In this document: piece after piece, positions 24,375-35,290 of the stretch | How the letters are laid out: each line of letters opens with the position of its first letter | Numbering within the stretch: the first letter of the stretch is position 1 | Assembly: GCA_029747015.1 (NCBI GenBank) | Contig: JAKOGI010002461.1 | Location: 44,167 to 108,166 of the forward strand | Length of the DNA stretch: 64,000 bases | From: Carnegiea gigantea | Lineage: Eukaryota > Streptophyta > Magnoliopsida > Caryophyllales > Cactaceae | Direction of reading: 5' to 3' | Made by a program: the position numbers and the translations under genes | The notes under the pieces: model-generated | The model's input: only the letters and a program-made list of their open reading frames with translations | Databases searched by the model: none | Told to the model about the DNA's origin: nothing

Positions 24375-25560
24375 ATGCTATTCTTCATTAGCTTCAATAT
24401 GAGCATGAACTCTTTTGGAAATATTTTTGTAGCCTTAATGATTTTTTGCTCAACTTATGGAGCAAAATTTTGAAAATGAAAATTTTGTTAGGTTGTTCTT
24501 GTGGGAGTGAATTGGATGAACCAAGCTATTTTGGACTCAATCTGTTTCCTTTCAAGAACTCCCAATAAAGCTTAGTATTTGCCAGATCATTTGGGTTAGG
24601 ACAGTTACGAATATGGAAAAGCTAAAGAGAATTTGGGGTGCCCTGGTGATGATCCATTTGTTTTTCATGATCGTTCTTATTCATATGATCACCATAAGGA
24701 CTGATATACTCAGCCATATTATTTTGCCCCTGATTGTGTTCCTACGTGGTGTGATTACTACCACTCGTTTGAGAATGATAGTAATAATTATCTCTATCAC
24801 GTACTCGATGCTTATTCTATAAACCTTGAAGTGATGATGAATGATACGACTAATAAAATGATTGAGGCTATGAAGGAGAACATGCTTCCATGTTTTAATC
24901 AATTAACAGAGGCAGATAATGGGCATGAGCCTAACTTCAGTCTAGGACATCCAAGATATGAGATTAGTCTTGATGATACACTATTTCCCCAAGGTTCAAG
25001 TCTCCAAGTGATGCAACTTTTACCAACCTCACAGGAAAGATTGGCATCCAATGTCATCATTGTCTAGCATTTTATCTAAGACTAGCACCCTTAGAGATGT
25101 CACTGATGATGTCAAACCTGGCCCACCTATTCCTTTTGCTCAGCGTTATGAGCTTAAGGAGGGTAAAGAATTTGAGGCAATGATAGTACTTATGTTGATA
25201 AAGGGAACCACTAGTATGAGGACATTTCTAGGCATGATGATCGTCAAGAGTCAGAAGATATTATTTTTGAGGAGTCACGTATGGAGCACCAGATTAATGT
25301 AAGCTCTTCTAGTTTAGAGTTAATGGATCCCAGTTAGGTTTATTGAGCTTATCCCTACCCCATCACATTTAACCCATTCTACCTCTGTCAATTGTGACCA
25401 CTTCTTGGATGCTTCTAATTCCCTATTTTTAGCGTTCTTGATCATGAAGTTGTTGCTAATGATTGTGATGAGACATTTGAGCATATTGAGATTATAGAAC
25501 TTGAGGATCTAGGTGATGATTTAGGATATGTAGAGCCCCGTGCGTTCGTGACAATTGTGA
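24375..25560 (+). pseudogene. element B gag-like/zinc-knuckle protein, broken
   Basis: After the A-rich leader (24170-24240) the sequence encodes LQYEHELFWKYFCSLNDF, the same start as element D. The codon aligned with a conserved gag Trp is TGA (24483 region), after a 1-base deletion. Later comes PTWCDYYHSFEND, a decayed knuckle (second Cys to Tyr, His to Asn, last Cys to Leu), then MMNDTTNKMIEAMKENML, matching the amphipathic helix after the knuckle in C and D, and HPRYEISLDD. The acidic tail survives only in pieces (ORFs 24831-25067 and 25051-25302 are shifted parts of it; an ELEDLGDDL stretch lies near 25500). Confidence 0.75.
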
Positions 25561-25784
25561 TATTTCGAGGCAATTGTCATATTCCTCCCTAACATGTGTA
25601 GTCACATATATTGCTAATGATTGGGCTCATAATTGGACAAGTTCAAATGGGCCTGATTTGTGTAGACGTGCACTTGAATTTCTATTTTTCTTATGCCCAC
25701 TTTTCTGAGATGTATTCTCAGGTATTTGACTGGCTGCCAAAAGCTTTGATGGGGTTTGATATGAGGCTATAGCTTGAGGTTGAT

Positions 25785-25805
25785 GTGGAGTGTCTGATGC
25801 TCCAT
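25785..25805 (+). other. conserved hairpin after ORF, element B
   Basis: tggag (25786-25790), 9-nt loop tgtctgatg, ctcca (25800-25804). The outer A-T pair of the A, C and D hairpins is lost by one change. Orientation and position match the other elements. Confidence 0.55.
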
Positions 25806-25844
25806 GAGCCACCCAATGATTTCTGATGGGTGATGGATAGTACA

Positions 25845-25885
25845 TACCCCCACACCTAAGTTTTGCTCATCTTCGAGTAAAACAA
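25845..25885 (-). other. element C polypurine tract
   Basis: On the minus strand: ttttactcgaagatgagcaa then aacttaggtgtgggggta, directly next to the LTR remnant tgtac. It is closely like the tract of element D. Confidence 0.8.
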
Positions 25886-27470
25886 AAGTAAAAATCCTAG
25901 AAAAAATAAAATCCTAACTTACTTTCGTAGAAATCACGGTTGTACTTATCATGTGGAACAAACCCTTTAAAACCAAAGGTTATCCCTAGTGGACGAGGAA
26001 TGTCTCCTGAGGGTTTGAAGAAGATATATCCACAAAATCTATAAAAGTAAACAAAAAAACCAGAAAATCCAAAATCTTTTTGTTTTTTTAATGAAAACTT
26101 ATATATACAACACCGGGGAAAATATATACACATTCTAATCAACCACATCACTCAAGTAACCAAAGAATTAGATCACATATAAATGCAATGTATACATTAA
26201 GAAATATTTAATCCCCACTGATGACGTCTATAGACAATCTTTCACCCCACTTAAGAATTATGTACAAGCTCGACTGGTAGGACCTCACTTTAGTGAAATG
26301 TGGAATACTCCCACTCATGTGTTTAAAATATAACAAGGTTCAATCAATTCTCTTCCAATCAAACAAACTACCATAGGCTTGTAATATGTAAAATAATAAT
26401 CAAGAAGACTTTTCAAGGTTGTAATGAGGTTAAATGTAAAAGTAAGAGAGGGACGAATGATTTGGGAAATAAGGAGCTAAAGGCCATAGCTAATGAGCAA
26501 CCAATACTTGTACCAATTATAATAAGCACACGCTCTCTCAAAACACAAAATGAGAACACACTCCAATTAAATTGACCATCAGAAATGAGTTATTGAGCAT
26601 ACATAATGATACATCCATGTCCAACACTCTTATTCATAAATGTTTTTGGAATTTTTTTCTTTGAAATTTTTTGAGATTTTTTCAACTTTTTTTTTCATTT
26701 TTCCTTGGAAACTTTTTCCATTTTTTCTTTTTTTTTGCTTTTTTTAATTTTTTTGTCTTTTTTTTTTCTCTTTTTTTGAAAGAAGAAAATGAATGAATGA
26801 CATATACAAGAGCAAATATAACTCAATCTCCAAATGGTCACCATGATACATCCCACATATACCAAAATTAACCACCAAATTCATAAAATGCACAAAAGTT
26901 ACCCTCCAAATAATAAAATGTCACTTCATTAGCCTTGGCTTAGGTATAGGAATAGTGCCTAGGCTAAAGCTAAAATAAAGGGTCAGAACAGAAACGTCAA
27001 GCCACAAAAGGGCTAGCAAAGGGGTAAAAAATTCAAACATGGGTGACACTTTGGCTATGTAGCTCACAAAACGATAGAATGCCTCTATCATATTAGTATT
27101 ATGCACATGTTTAATATGATTTCAAAGAGAATCAAAGGAAATTCTAGAGATGTAATTATAGAAGAGACACACATGAAAGAAAAATAAGACTAAAAATAAT
27201 AAATTAGTCTATACGGCTTAAAATCTAAAGGGTTCATCTACCATAGTCAACCTTGCTTAGAATTAATGTCGGGGGTTAGAATCGTATACAAACATCACAC
27301 TTTAGGACTAAGTTCTATTAATGCACACCACATCTATATACAACCTAATACTAAGGTACAAAAAAGAGAACATAACCAATCAGAAAAGCACGTACATTCC
27401 CCAAAAACAAAACAAAAATCTTTTTGGATTTTTAAAAATTTTTCAGTTTTTTTTCCCTTTTTTTGAAGGT
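25886..27470 (-). other. element C 3' noncoding region
   Basis: There is no gene-like frame. The part at 26925-27120 is shared with element A (about 6725-6935). Long T-runs on the plus strand (26640-26780) are low-complexity A-rich sequence of the element. Short frames here (25897-26151, 26921-27106) are chance. Confidence 0.6.
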
Positions 27471-27472
27471 AG

Positions 27473-27511
27473 CTTCCTCAACCCCACACCTAAATCAGAC
27501 AATGTCCTCAT
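27473..27511 (-). other. internal polypurine motif, element C
   Basis: On the minus strand: aatgaggacattgtctgatt then taggtgtggggttgagg. It corresponds to 54579-54620 in element D and repeats the architecture of the terminal polypurine tract. Confidence 0.6.
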
Positions 27512-27768
27512 TAGAAGTGAAAGAAAACACAAAGCAGAAAATAAAAACAAAGAAGAAAAACATTTATACAAAAGAAAAGAAAATCTAAAAGGGAGAAAAT
27601 GATAAGAACCTAAAAATCAAAAGAAAATAATAAAATTAAAATAAAGCAACAAATATATACAAAAGAAAACAAATTAAAAAGAGAAGAAAAAGAGGAGCGA
27701 TTATACCAGGTCAAGTTTAAAAGTACACCCAAGCTATAACCTCTTGAAATTCGCTGATATAGAGGCTC

Positions 27769-27789
27769 ATGGAGCATCAACCACTCCAT
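27769..27789 (-). other. conserved hairpin after ORF, element C
   Basis: A perfect 6-bp stem, atggag/ctccat, with loop tggttgatg on the minus strand. It lies about 140 bp beyond the ORF stop, as in the relatives. Confidence 0.6.
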
Positions 27790-27928
27790 ATCAGATTTAG
27801 CATTGTTACTCAAATCAAAAGCCCATTAGAGCACATAGTAGCTTATCAAATAGGTAAGAACAACTCTCAATAAAATTGTGACAATGAAAATTGAAGAGTT
27901 AACGCCAAAAAGAGTACATCCATACCAT

Positions 27929-29250
27929 CTACGCTGTACAGGTAAGGGCCCGCTTCAACTTGTCAAATTGTTGGGCCCAATTAGAAAATAGATAGACATA
28001 CTCATAACGAGCCATCATATAGGTCCTTCGCCTAGAAATTGTGTCACCATGAATAAGCGGTCTAGGAAAAGTAGGGGGTCCAAAGTCCACAAGACTTTTA
28101 TGTCCAATATGTGCAAGAGTATGATCTAAATCAAAATTCTTAGTGGCACTATTCTCATATTCAACAAATTCAGACTTGCGAGATTCAAAGGGGTAAGTAG
28201 TAATGAGGGGGTCAAAAGAGAAGGATTCATATTCAACACAAAAACCCTCATCAAAACTTTCACTGATATCAAACCCATATAAAAAATATTCATATTTAAT
28301 AGAAAGAATATCATCATCGAATTCCAAATTATTGGGCCCAACTTTCTCCTTACATGGCTCTTGGAAACAAATAACTTTTGACTCATCATGATGCTTAACT
28401 TCAGATGTGATGCTCATATCTAACTCACTAAAATTCTCAAGGTCTTCACCCTCGTGAAACTCACAAAAGTCATTCAAAGTGGCGGGTGGGTCGGTAGAAA
28501 CTAGGACATCCTTAGTGACATCCTTATGTGAGCTAGTATGGGGTGCAAAGTTAGGTGATAGAGACATAGGGAGGTCACTCTCTTGTTTTAGGCTAGGCAA
28601 AGACACAACATCATACAAATTGGGCCTAGCAAGATAGGAGGGCTCAAAATCTTCATAAAGACTAATTTTAGGTTTAGGGGAGCCTGAATTAGGGCTATGT
28701 CCATTATAATTCTTCCGACTGTGATTAAAACAGTGAGAATATTCAGCAATTCTCTCCTTCATAGTCTCTACCATTTTATCAATCAATTCATTTATCATCT
28801 TTCCAAGACTTGCACATGTAGCATCAACATAATCACGACATGGACAATTACAAGCATCATGATCAGAAGACTCACAGTAATCATACAAAACAGGAGGCAC
28901 ATAAGAGTAAGATGAATCGTGTGAATCTATAAAGTGATTTTATTGATAAGGATTAGCATGAAAAACAGACTCATCATGAATCCCTCTAGCTTGTTCAAAC
29001 GCATATGTGTCACAAGCTAGTTTTTAAAGAAATCCCACACCTCGTCTTGAGTTCTAGTTAATAAGCCCAATACACCTCCAGGATAAATAAACTCAATATA
29101 ACCCTGAGATTCAGCATTTAGACCCACAATGAAGACCACGTAAATTTTTCATTTTTCAAAATTTTGATTCAATTAAGCATGGTAATCGTTAAGCCTAGGC
29201 AAGTAACTCCAGAAAGGTTCATACTCAAATTGAGAAATTAAAAATGGCAT
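27929..29250 (-). pseudogene. element C gag-like/zinc-knuckle acidic protein
   Basis: The full reading starts at ATG 29250 (MPFLISQFEYEPFWSYLPRL). A TAA and a TGA (29148-29150, at the conserved Trp) follow, then VGLNAES and YPGGVLGLL as in D, then a 1-base deletion. From 28900 an open frame of 323 codons remains: a knuckle YDYC-DH-C at 28844-28885 (first Cys changed to Tyr), an amphipathic helix (MINELIDKMVETMKERIAEY), GSPKPKISLYEDFEPSY, an acidic tail with FDDDILSIKYEYFLYGFD and VEYESFSFDP, and the end motif WAQQFDKLKRAL. Clear homology to element D continues to the last residue. It has no protease, RT or integrase. An RNA-binding, gag-derived role is inference. Confidence 0.78.
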
Positions 29251-29967
29251 TCAATTTTTTTGGATTTTCATTTTTTTTCAAATTTTTTTTGGTTTTTTAT
29301 ATGTTATTGAAAGAAAAAGTAAAAGAAAAAAATCAATGACTCTAAGACAACTAATTATAAACTAATAACTAAAATGAAGAAACAAGACACTTCAATAATT
29401 AAGTGAATAAAACAAAATAAACTAACAAAAATAAAACTATATTACAAAAAGAAAAGAAAGACCCAAAAGATTTAAACAATAGGAAATGACCTAATACAAA
29501 AAATAGAAAATAAGCACAAACACAAAGCACAAGCATCATTTCTTTTGATTTTTTTACACACAAAAACAAAAAAACAAAAAATAAACTAAAACTAAAACTC
29601 AAACAAAAACAGAAAACACAACCTGATCTAAAACAAAATAGAAAATAAAGTAAAACCTAAACAAGCCAAATCTAAAAGATAAAATTAAAACAGAAAATAA
29701 AACTCCTAAAATCAGAACTCTATCCACAGCGAATTGGACACAATCACAAGAAATATGAATATATTTTTTTCCGAATTTTTTCTGTCCCGAAACTGTCCAA
29801 AATATTGCAAACTGAATATTAGTTCCGAAATGACTAACTTAATTCGAAAATCAAAAATAATTTAATACTAAAACTAAATAAAAACTCAATCAAAATCAAA
29901 AATCACAATTATAAAACTAAAACGAAAATGACTCAATGACTCAACGCAATCAAATTTCACAAAACCA

Positions 29968-29985
29968 TCTCGGACAATTGCGCCA
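29968..29985 (-). other. element C primer binding site (tRNA-Asp type)
   Basis: On the minus strand tggcgcaattgtccgaga matches 13 of 18 bases of the tRNA-Asp complement, 6 bp from the LTR. Confidence 0.7.
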
Positions 29986-29991
29986 AAAACT

Positions 29992-30998
29992 TGTTATGAT
30001 TTTCCGCAAGCGCACCGTTTGTCATTATTGTACCTGCGGTTGTCGTCCTTAGAAATGGATTATGCAATTAAGTCATGGAGTGACATGCTATTAGCATGAA
30101 TTTGGAAGCTAATCAATAAACCAATAATGTCTCTTGCCATTGCCAAAGCAAACTCAAATAATCTAGAGGAGGAAAACAAGGCTTGATACTCGAATAAAGA
30201 CCTGCTGCCAAAGGCAAACTCGAATACTGAAATTTTTGTTCGAATTAAATGTACCTCAAGTTGATTGCACTGATTTTCAGTGGCTAACAGCAGATCTGAA
30301 ATTAGAAAAAAGAAAAAAAATAACGAGAAGAAGTAAAAAATTGACATAAAACCTAAAACTATCCCCCTCTATCTTGTTATTGTACTCCCTTTTTAAAACC
30401 AAAAAAAAAAAATCATCACTAGCTCTTGAGTGCTTCCATTAAATCCTGAATTGAAGTCTTGCCCAAGATTTGTAATTGCCGAAATGATGGTAGTGATAAG
30501 AGTGGAGGATAACGGCTAGGATTAATGGTGATCAATGAAGGGAATGAATGACGTGATTAAATGGAGGGAGGGAAGAGTGCTAAGAAAGGAGGGGGGCATG
30601 CGGACGAGTGGGTCGGCCCACCAAGGGAGAAAGGAAAGGAGAGGAAGGTAAGTGTGGGCTTTTGGTTGAGAGCGCGTCTGGGTCAGGCCCAATAAGAGAG
30701 AAAAGAGGGATGAGGGAGGAGTGCAGGTGAGTGGGCCACCAGATTGGGCACGTGAGGCTTGCATTGGCTGGGCTAGGTATGGAGCTTCTCCTTGTTCCTT
30801 TCTTTTGCTTGCTCTTGATCCAATACCATTCTTTCTTCCCCTTTGCATCCAATTTGATCAAATTTTACATTCTTTTTCCTAATTCCTACAAAACAATCAA
30901 AAACATATTAAAATCCAAATTTATTCATTAATTTTGAGTAAATATTAGATAATAAAGGGTATAAAATATAATAATTTTAGGTTGAACACTTAGGTACA
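29992..30998 (-). repeat. element C 5' LTR
   Basis: Bounded by the primer site on one side and by ggtaca (minus-strand start tgtacc) on the other. The right edge is inferred from the TG start and from element B sequence resuming beyond it, since no second copy exists. About 1.0 kb, with a more GC-rich block at 30580-30800 that creates chance minus-strand frames (30522-30848, 30580-30861). Confidence 0.6.
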
Positions 30999-31114
30999 TT
31001 TAGTATTAGACTTCGCAACATGGTTCCTACTCTCTTGTATAACTTGTGTGTTAAGTATTGTCTTTCTAGTCTTTGTCATTTTCTTTTGATTTTGTGTCCG
31101 TGAATTTGCTCTTT

Positions 31115-31160
31115 CCCCCACAATGCAGATATTATGTGATTTTGGGTGGTGAAGGGGAAG
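31115..31160 (+). other. internal polypurine motif, element B
   Basis: cccccacaatgcagatatta then tgtgattttgggtggtgaag aligns with the element D motif at 54579-54620, showing that element B resumes here after the insertion of C. Confidence 0.55.
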
Positions 31161-31560
31161 CTTTGCTTCAAATTTTTGAAAAAGAAAAGAAAAGTGAAAA
31201 ATTTTCTATTTTTATATTGTTTTGGGGAATTTTATCATCTCTAATTGACTATAATCCCCTGTGACTTAGTTAGGTAATATATGAGTACTATGTATATGAT
31301 AAAACTCAGTCCAAAGTATAACACTTCGTACCCTAGTTCTAAACCATCATTCCATTATAACTATTGACTCCAATCCTTACTTTGTATATCACCATTGTGT
31401 TAGGTTCTTAGGCTTTGAAGATTGATTCTTCCACTTGTTTTTTCTTTTATTTTCAAATTTATTTAGCCAAAAAGTTGAAAAAAGAAATCAAGAAATGGAA
31501 AAAGAACCAAAAAAAGAAAAATTGAAACAATAGAGTCATAAAAAGGCTTAGAGTTACGAA

Positions 31561-31640
31561 TGACAAGTATCCCTTTGAGGCATGCGCTATTGGGTACTAC
31601 TCTTTGGGATAATACTGCTATTTAGAAAGCTTACTTCCTA
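31561..31640 (+). other. ctttgaggcatgcgcta module, element B
   Basis: acaagtatccctttgaggca followed by tgcgctattgggtactac and aatactg...cttacttcc. The same module occurs in D (54992-55097) and, reversed, in E (59161-59240). Confidence 0.7.
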
Positions 31641-32118
31641 TGTTAATGAGTCACTAAAGTAGTTAACTAGGATTATGTTAGACGCTTGTAAGCTTAACTC
31701 CTGCGGTATTGGTACACTTTCACTAGCACTAGGATGGATTCACTATTTTAATGTATTATGGGGCGAAAAGTTGTTGATTTGTCATGAGGACCAAGAGTCT
31801 TGATGTCTACATTGTGCTTGTGTGTAATCTAATATTTAGGTTACATGGGTGATTTGTTGGTCAAGGGTGCATAGTTTTGCTTTACGTATATTTAAGTATA
31901 TTAGAGAATTTAAAAAGATTTTTGATTTTCCTTTCTCTTTTCTTTTTCTTCTTCAAAGATTTTGTAGGTATATATTTTGCAAACCCTCACAAGACTACAC
32001 TTGTTCATTAAGGGGAACCTAAGGGTTTAAAGGACTTGTTACTTGTATTGAATGAAACCTCGATTCCAGTGAAAGTGAGTTAGGTGTCCAGGATAGATTT
32101 TTCTTTTCTCTTATTTTA

Positions 32119-32152
32119 CCTGAGGATAAATAAAATTTAGTGTGGGAGTATT
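32119..32152 (+). other. element B polypurine tract
   Basis: tgaggataaataaaatttag then tgtgggagtatt, directly before the LTR start. Confidence 0.75.
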
Positions 32153-33409
32153 TGTTTGGACGCCAAAAGTGTCCATTTAAGTACTTCAAAATCGCTTGGT
32201 TTTTAATCATGATTGATATTATTTTTGGGTTTTACTTTATTTTTGTTTAATTTTGCAGAAAATAATAAGTTAATAAAATAACGGATGTGAAGAAGTGATT
32301 CGTAATGCAAGAATTAAGACCTTTGGGCCAAAACCATCTTAAGCAATCATGTGTTGATTTTTTTAAAAAAACAAAGAAAAGGAATAGAAAAAGGGAGTCA
32401 TCAATTAGCAAGACCCAATCGATGTGAATCAGTACTCCACCTTGTCTCATCTAGAGATCAACACTAGAGTCCCTCAGTTAGGCTAGCTCTTGTTTGACTT
32501 TCATGGCCCAGCTTGCCTTGTATGTGAGAGTAGCAGTATTAGTTCCTATGTGCCCAAAATTTGCCATCAGATTTCCACGATCATGTTGGTGCCAATCTTC
32601 CTAATTATGCTAAAAGCTTGGAAAATAAGCAATGTGACCTTAATTGGATTTTTCCAGGGAAGAGATGGTGGAAAACTATTGGGAAATGAAGATAATATAT
32701 TGCAAATAGGAAAGTGGGGAAATTGTTTGGGCATTAGCAAACCTGTGTAATTTAGAAAATTCTTGGGTCCAACACTAGAATAAATAGGGACTTGGGGGGT
32801 GCTGCGTAAACATTAGTTTCTCTCCCTGTTATCCCTAGCTCTAGTTTCTAGTAGTTTTAAAGGTTAATGTTATTTAAGAATTCTTTCTATATGAGTTCTA
32901 TACAATTATCTAAGTTTTAGTTTTATTTCACGGCTTTGAGTCCTAGTTTTAGTTCAAGTTTTATGGTTTCAATTTTAATCTAATTTTTATCTCTCCAATA
33001 GTTTTCTCATTAAAAATTTCAATTTTCATATGCCCTTGGGTTCATAGTAAAGGTTTAACACTCGTGATTGACACTCATTGAAGATTTAATATTCCCATAA
33101 CTTTGAGAGGTTATAATAATCTCTTTCATCTCTGTTGTCGCTTGATTAATTATAATTTTATCGCTTTCTTAATAATTATGGTAATCTCATTAACCATTGT
33201 TAGTTTTAATTATGTTTAGGTTAGACTTAAATTTTGCAAGTTGAATGATTATGTTTTCCCTATTTCTTACTTTCAATTTAATTAATATGGGCTAGTTTTT
33301 AGCTGTGGTGACCTAAATCCGACCCTATTCCTGTGGGTTCGACCCTCAGGTACTACGACTGACAACTATACACTTGAAGTATTTTTATACTTCCTTTTCA
33401 TATCGTGCA
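32153..33409 (+). repeat. element B 3' LTR
   Basis: It begins tgtttggacgccaaaagtg and ends atcgtgca. The U5 motif ctgtgggttcgaccctcagg is intact near 33333-33352. It is followed by aaata, the TSD partner of gaata. Confidence 0.9.
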
Positions 33410-33733
33410 AAATACTTTACTAATACACCCATGCTACAACTTCCCAAATCTGGATAATCCTTGCTATTGTATCTCACCACCACTAACACTATAATGGTAT
33501 AAGTATGTCAAGACTATAAAGAGACCAAAAATATCATATACTATTTAACTAAGGAGTTCTTGACTATGAAACTCCATACTTGATAGTACAAAAGATATGT
33601 TTAGCAATAGTTTGCACTTCCAAGAAACTAATGCACTGCTTAACCACCATGTTGTTAAGTAATTGTAAAAACAAACCTATTGAAGGACCTCCTCAAATGG
33701 TCAATTCTCCATGGTCGAATCTCTCTATAGATT

Positions 33734-34130
33734 ATGTTGATATCTGAATATGACTTGAAATTCCAAGCCCAAAAGACAATAAAAGGAAGTGTTGTGTCAA
33801 AATTCTTTGTAGACTTCCTTGTAGTGCAAGAAGGGAAAAACTATGATATTCCCGATGACAACATCCTGTTTATTAAAAATGAAGCTTGGAAAATATACCT
33901 TGATGGCTTTTCAAATCAAAAAGGATATGATTTTGGCATAGCCTTTGTCTCGCCAAAAGGGACACATATAACCATCTCGACAAAATTAGACTTTGAGGTC
34001 ATAAATAATGCCGACAAGAATAAAACACACATCAGCAGAATGCAAGCTGCATGTGCAATTAATCAAAACTTTGAATGTCTATAGAGATTCCAGCCTAATT
34101 ATCAACCAAATCACGGGGCGATAGAAGGTG
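33734..34130 (+). pseudogene. Tat-type RNase H domain, partly open
   Basis: The open frame 33734-34084 reads ISEYDLKFQAQKTIKGSVVS and KFFVDFL, then NEAWKIYLDGFSNQKGYDFG, IAFVSPKGTHITISTKLDFE and, after shifts, MQAACAINQNFECL. This is the Tat RT-RNase H: LSEYDIxYxxQKAIKGxxxADFL, then the RNase H start WxLYFDGAxNxxGxGxGxVLxSPxG with the first catalytic Asp in YLDG, then LxFxxTNNxAEYEA, of which the second acidic residue is lost. It continues the RT frame that element B split. Stops from 33440 to 33730 and after 34084 inactivate it. Confidence 0.87.
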
Positions 34131-34539
34131 AAAAACAAGATCATGACACGTTAGCTAGCACACTTGCAAAAGATGATGGAACACTTTGAAGATTTGCAAT
34201 TTAACTATCTTCTTGGAGAAGAAAATTAGTTCACCTTTAGCAAAGCTAGCATCAATGATCTCAATGCGAAAGGATGTCGCTAAATTGCTATAACCATTAA
34301 TAGGCAAAATAAACATGCATATAACCCAAACGTATAAGTTAATGATATATTTGATAGTCTTTGGTATAAAGACATCCTAGCATATTAGCTAACAAGCAAA
34401 TACCTCTTGGATTCTACCAAACATCTCGATAAGCATCTTGAAGAGTTGCATTCCAATTTTATGGTATTGAATTTTTCTTTTTTTCCTAAAAATATATGAA
34501 AATGATGGAACTATGCTAAAAGACATGATATGAAGTTAA

Positions 34540-35290
34540 CGTTAGATGTGTAAATGCAAATGAGGTGCATACCTTAATGGAACAAATTCATATAGGAGAT
34601 TATGGTACACACTTGAATGAGTACATGTTGTCTAAGAAAATCCAATACCAAGATTATTATTAGATGACCATGTAAAAAGACTGCTTCCAATTTTTACGAA
34701 GGTGTGAAAACTGTTGGAATTCAAACTTTTAACATGTTTTTTCTTCCTTGTTTTCCACTTTCACCTCTTCCTGGCATCTCTAAATGTGGGCAATAGACAT
34801 TATAGGAAAGACCCCTCCTAAGGGAACTAATGGCCATAAGCGCATTTTGATAGCCATTGATTGTTTCACCAAATGTGCGGACTTGCATCCCACACTAAAC
34901 TGACATTTAATCAAGTGGCTAAGTTCCTAATTAATCATATAATCTATAGATATGGAGTCCCGTATGAACTCTTAAAGTGGCCATGGATCCCATTTTGAGG
35001 ATGAAATTGCAACCTTTTAGAACAAATATAAAATTCAACATAGCTAATCTACCACATATAAACCACAAATGAATGGTGTAGAAGTTGTAAATAAAACATA
35101 AAAAATCTTCTGACTAAAAGGATGAAACTTATACAGACTGGCATGATAATTAAGTTTCCATTCGCATTGCGGGGATATAGGACATCTGTAAGATAATCTA
35201 CTGGTGCTACTCCTTTTCTTGCAGATGCATGGGATGGAGGCAGTCTCACTAGTAGAAGTGCAACTTCTTCAACTTTGGAGTGTTAGGAGG
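34540..35290 (+). pseudogene. Tat-type integrase, decayed
   Basis: Blocks: MEQIHIGDYGTHLNEYMLSK (zinc-binding region, normally EVHEGxCGxHxxGxxLAxK), then FLRRCENC; the core WAIDIIGKTPPKGTNGHKRI and LIAIDCFTKCADL; and STTYKPQMNGVEVVNKT (normally STPYYPQxNGQAEAxNK, with the catalytic Glu region changed to GVEV). The integrase would insert the DNA copy into the host chromosome. There are many stops and several frame changes. Confidence 0.82.

Larger units (their letters stand above)
25840..30998 (-). mobile_element. element C: non-autonomous Athila-like LTR element, 3' LTR lost
   Basis: This is a minus-strand element nested in B. It has a 5' LTR at 29992-30998, primer site 29968-29985, ORF 29250-27929, hairpin, internal polypurine motif and terminal polypurine tract 25845-25885. 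Immediately beyond the tract only gtaca (25840-25844) matches the LTR start, and element B sequence, including its hairpin, is right beside it. So the 3' LTR has been deleted almost completely, with no TSD recoverable. It has no pol domain. Confidence 0.82.
22687..33409 (+). mobile_element. element B: non-autonomous Athila-like LTR element
   Basis: LTRs at 22687-23973 and 32153-33409, a tRNA-Asp-type primer site, a degenerate gag/knuckle frame, the post-ORF hairpin, the internal polypurine motif, a terminal polypurine tract and a near-perfect TSD (gaata 22682-22686, aaata 33410-33414). It lies in the Tat pol frame. Element C is inserted in its 3' noncoding region at about 25840. Without C the element is about 5.6 kb, matching elements A (5.6 kb) and D. 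No pol domain is visible. Confidence 0.87.
13861..35290 (+). mobile_element. Tat-type Ty3 retrotransposon relic, doubly interrupted
   Basis: Gag, protease, RT, RNase H and integrase remnants follow in Ty3 order on the plus strand, but are split by a Tekay/Del-like solo LTR (17137-21958) and by element B (22687-33409). Removing those two insertions leaves about 5.9 kb, plausible for the coding part of a Tat element. The RT reading frame runs into element B at 22686 and continues at 33410. LTRs were not identified, so the limits given are those of recognisable coding sequence. It is the oldest layer in the middle of the window. Confidence 0.8.

Noticed and set aside
27929..28900. Reading the element C frame as a host zinc-finger gene
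   Set aside because: It lies between a primer binding site and a polypurine tract and aligns with the element D ORF along its length, so it belongs to the retrotransposon.
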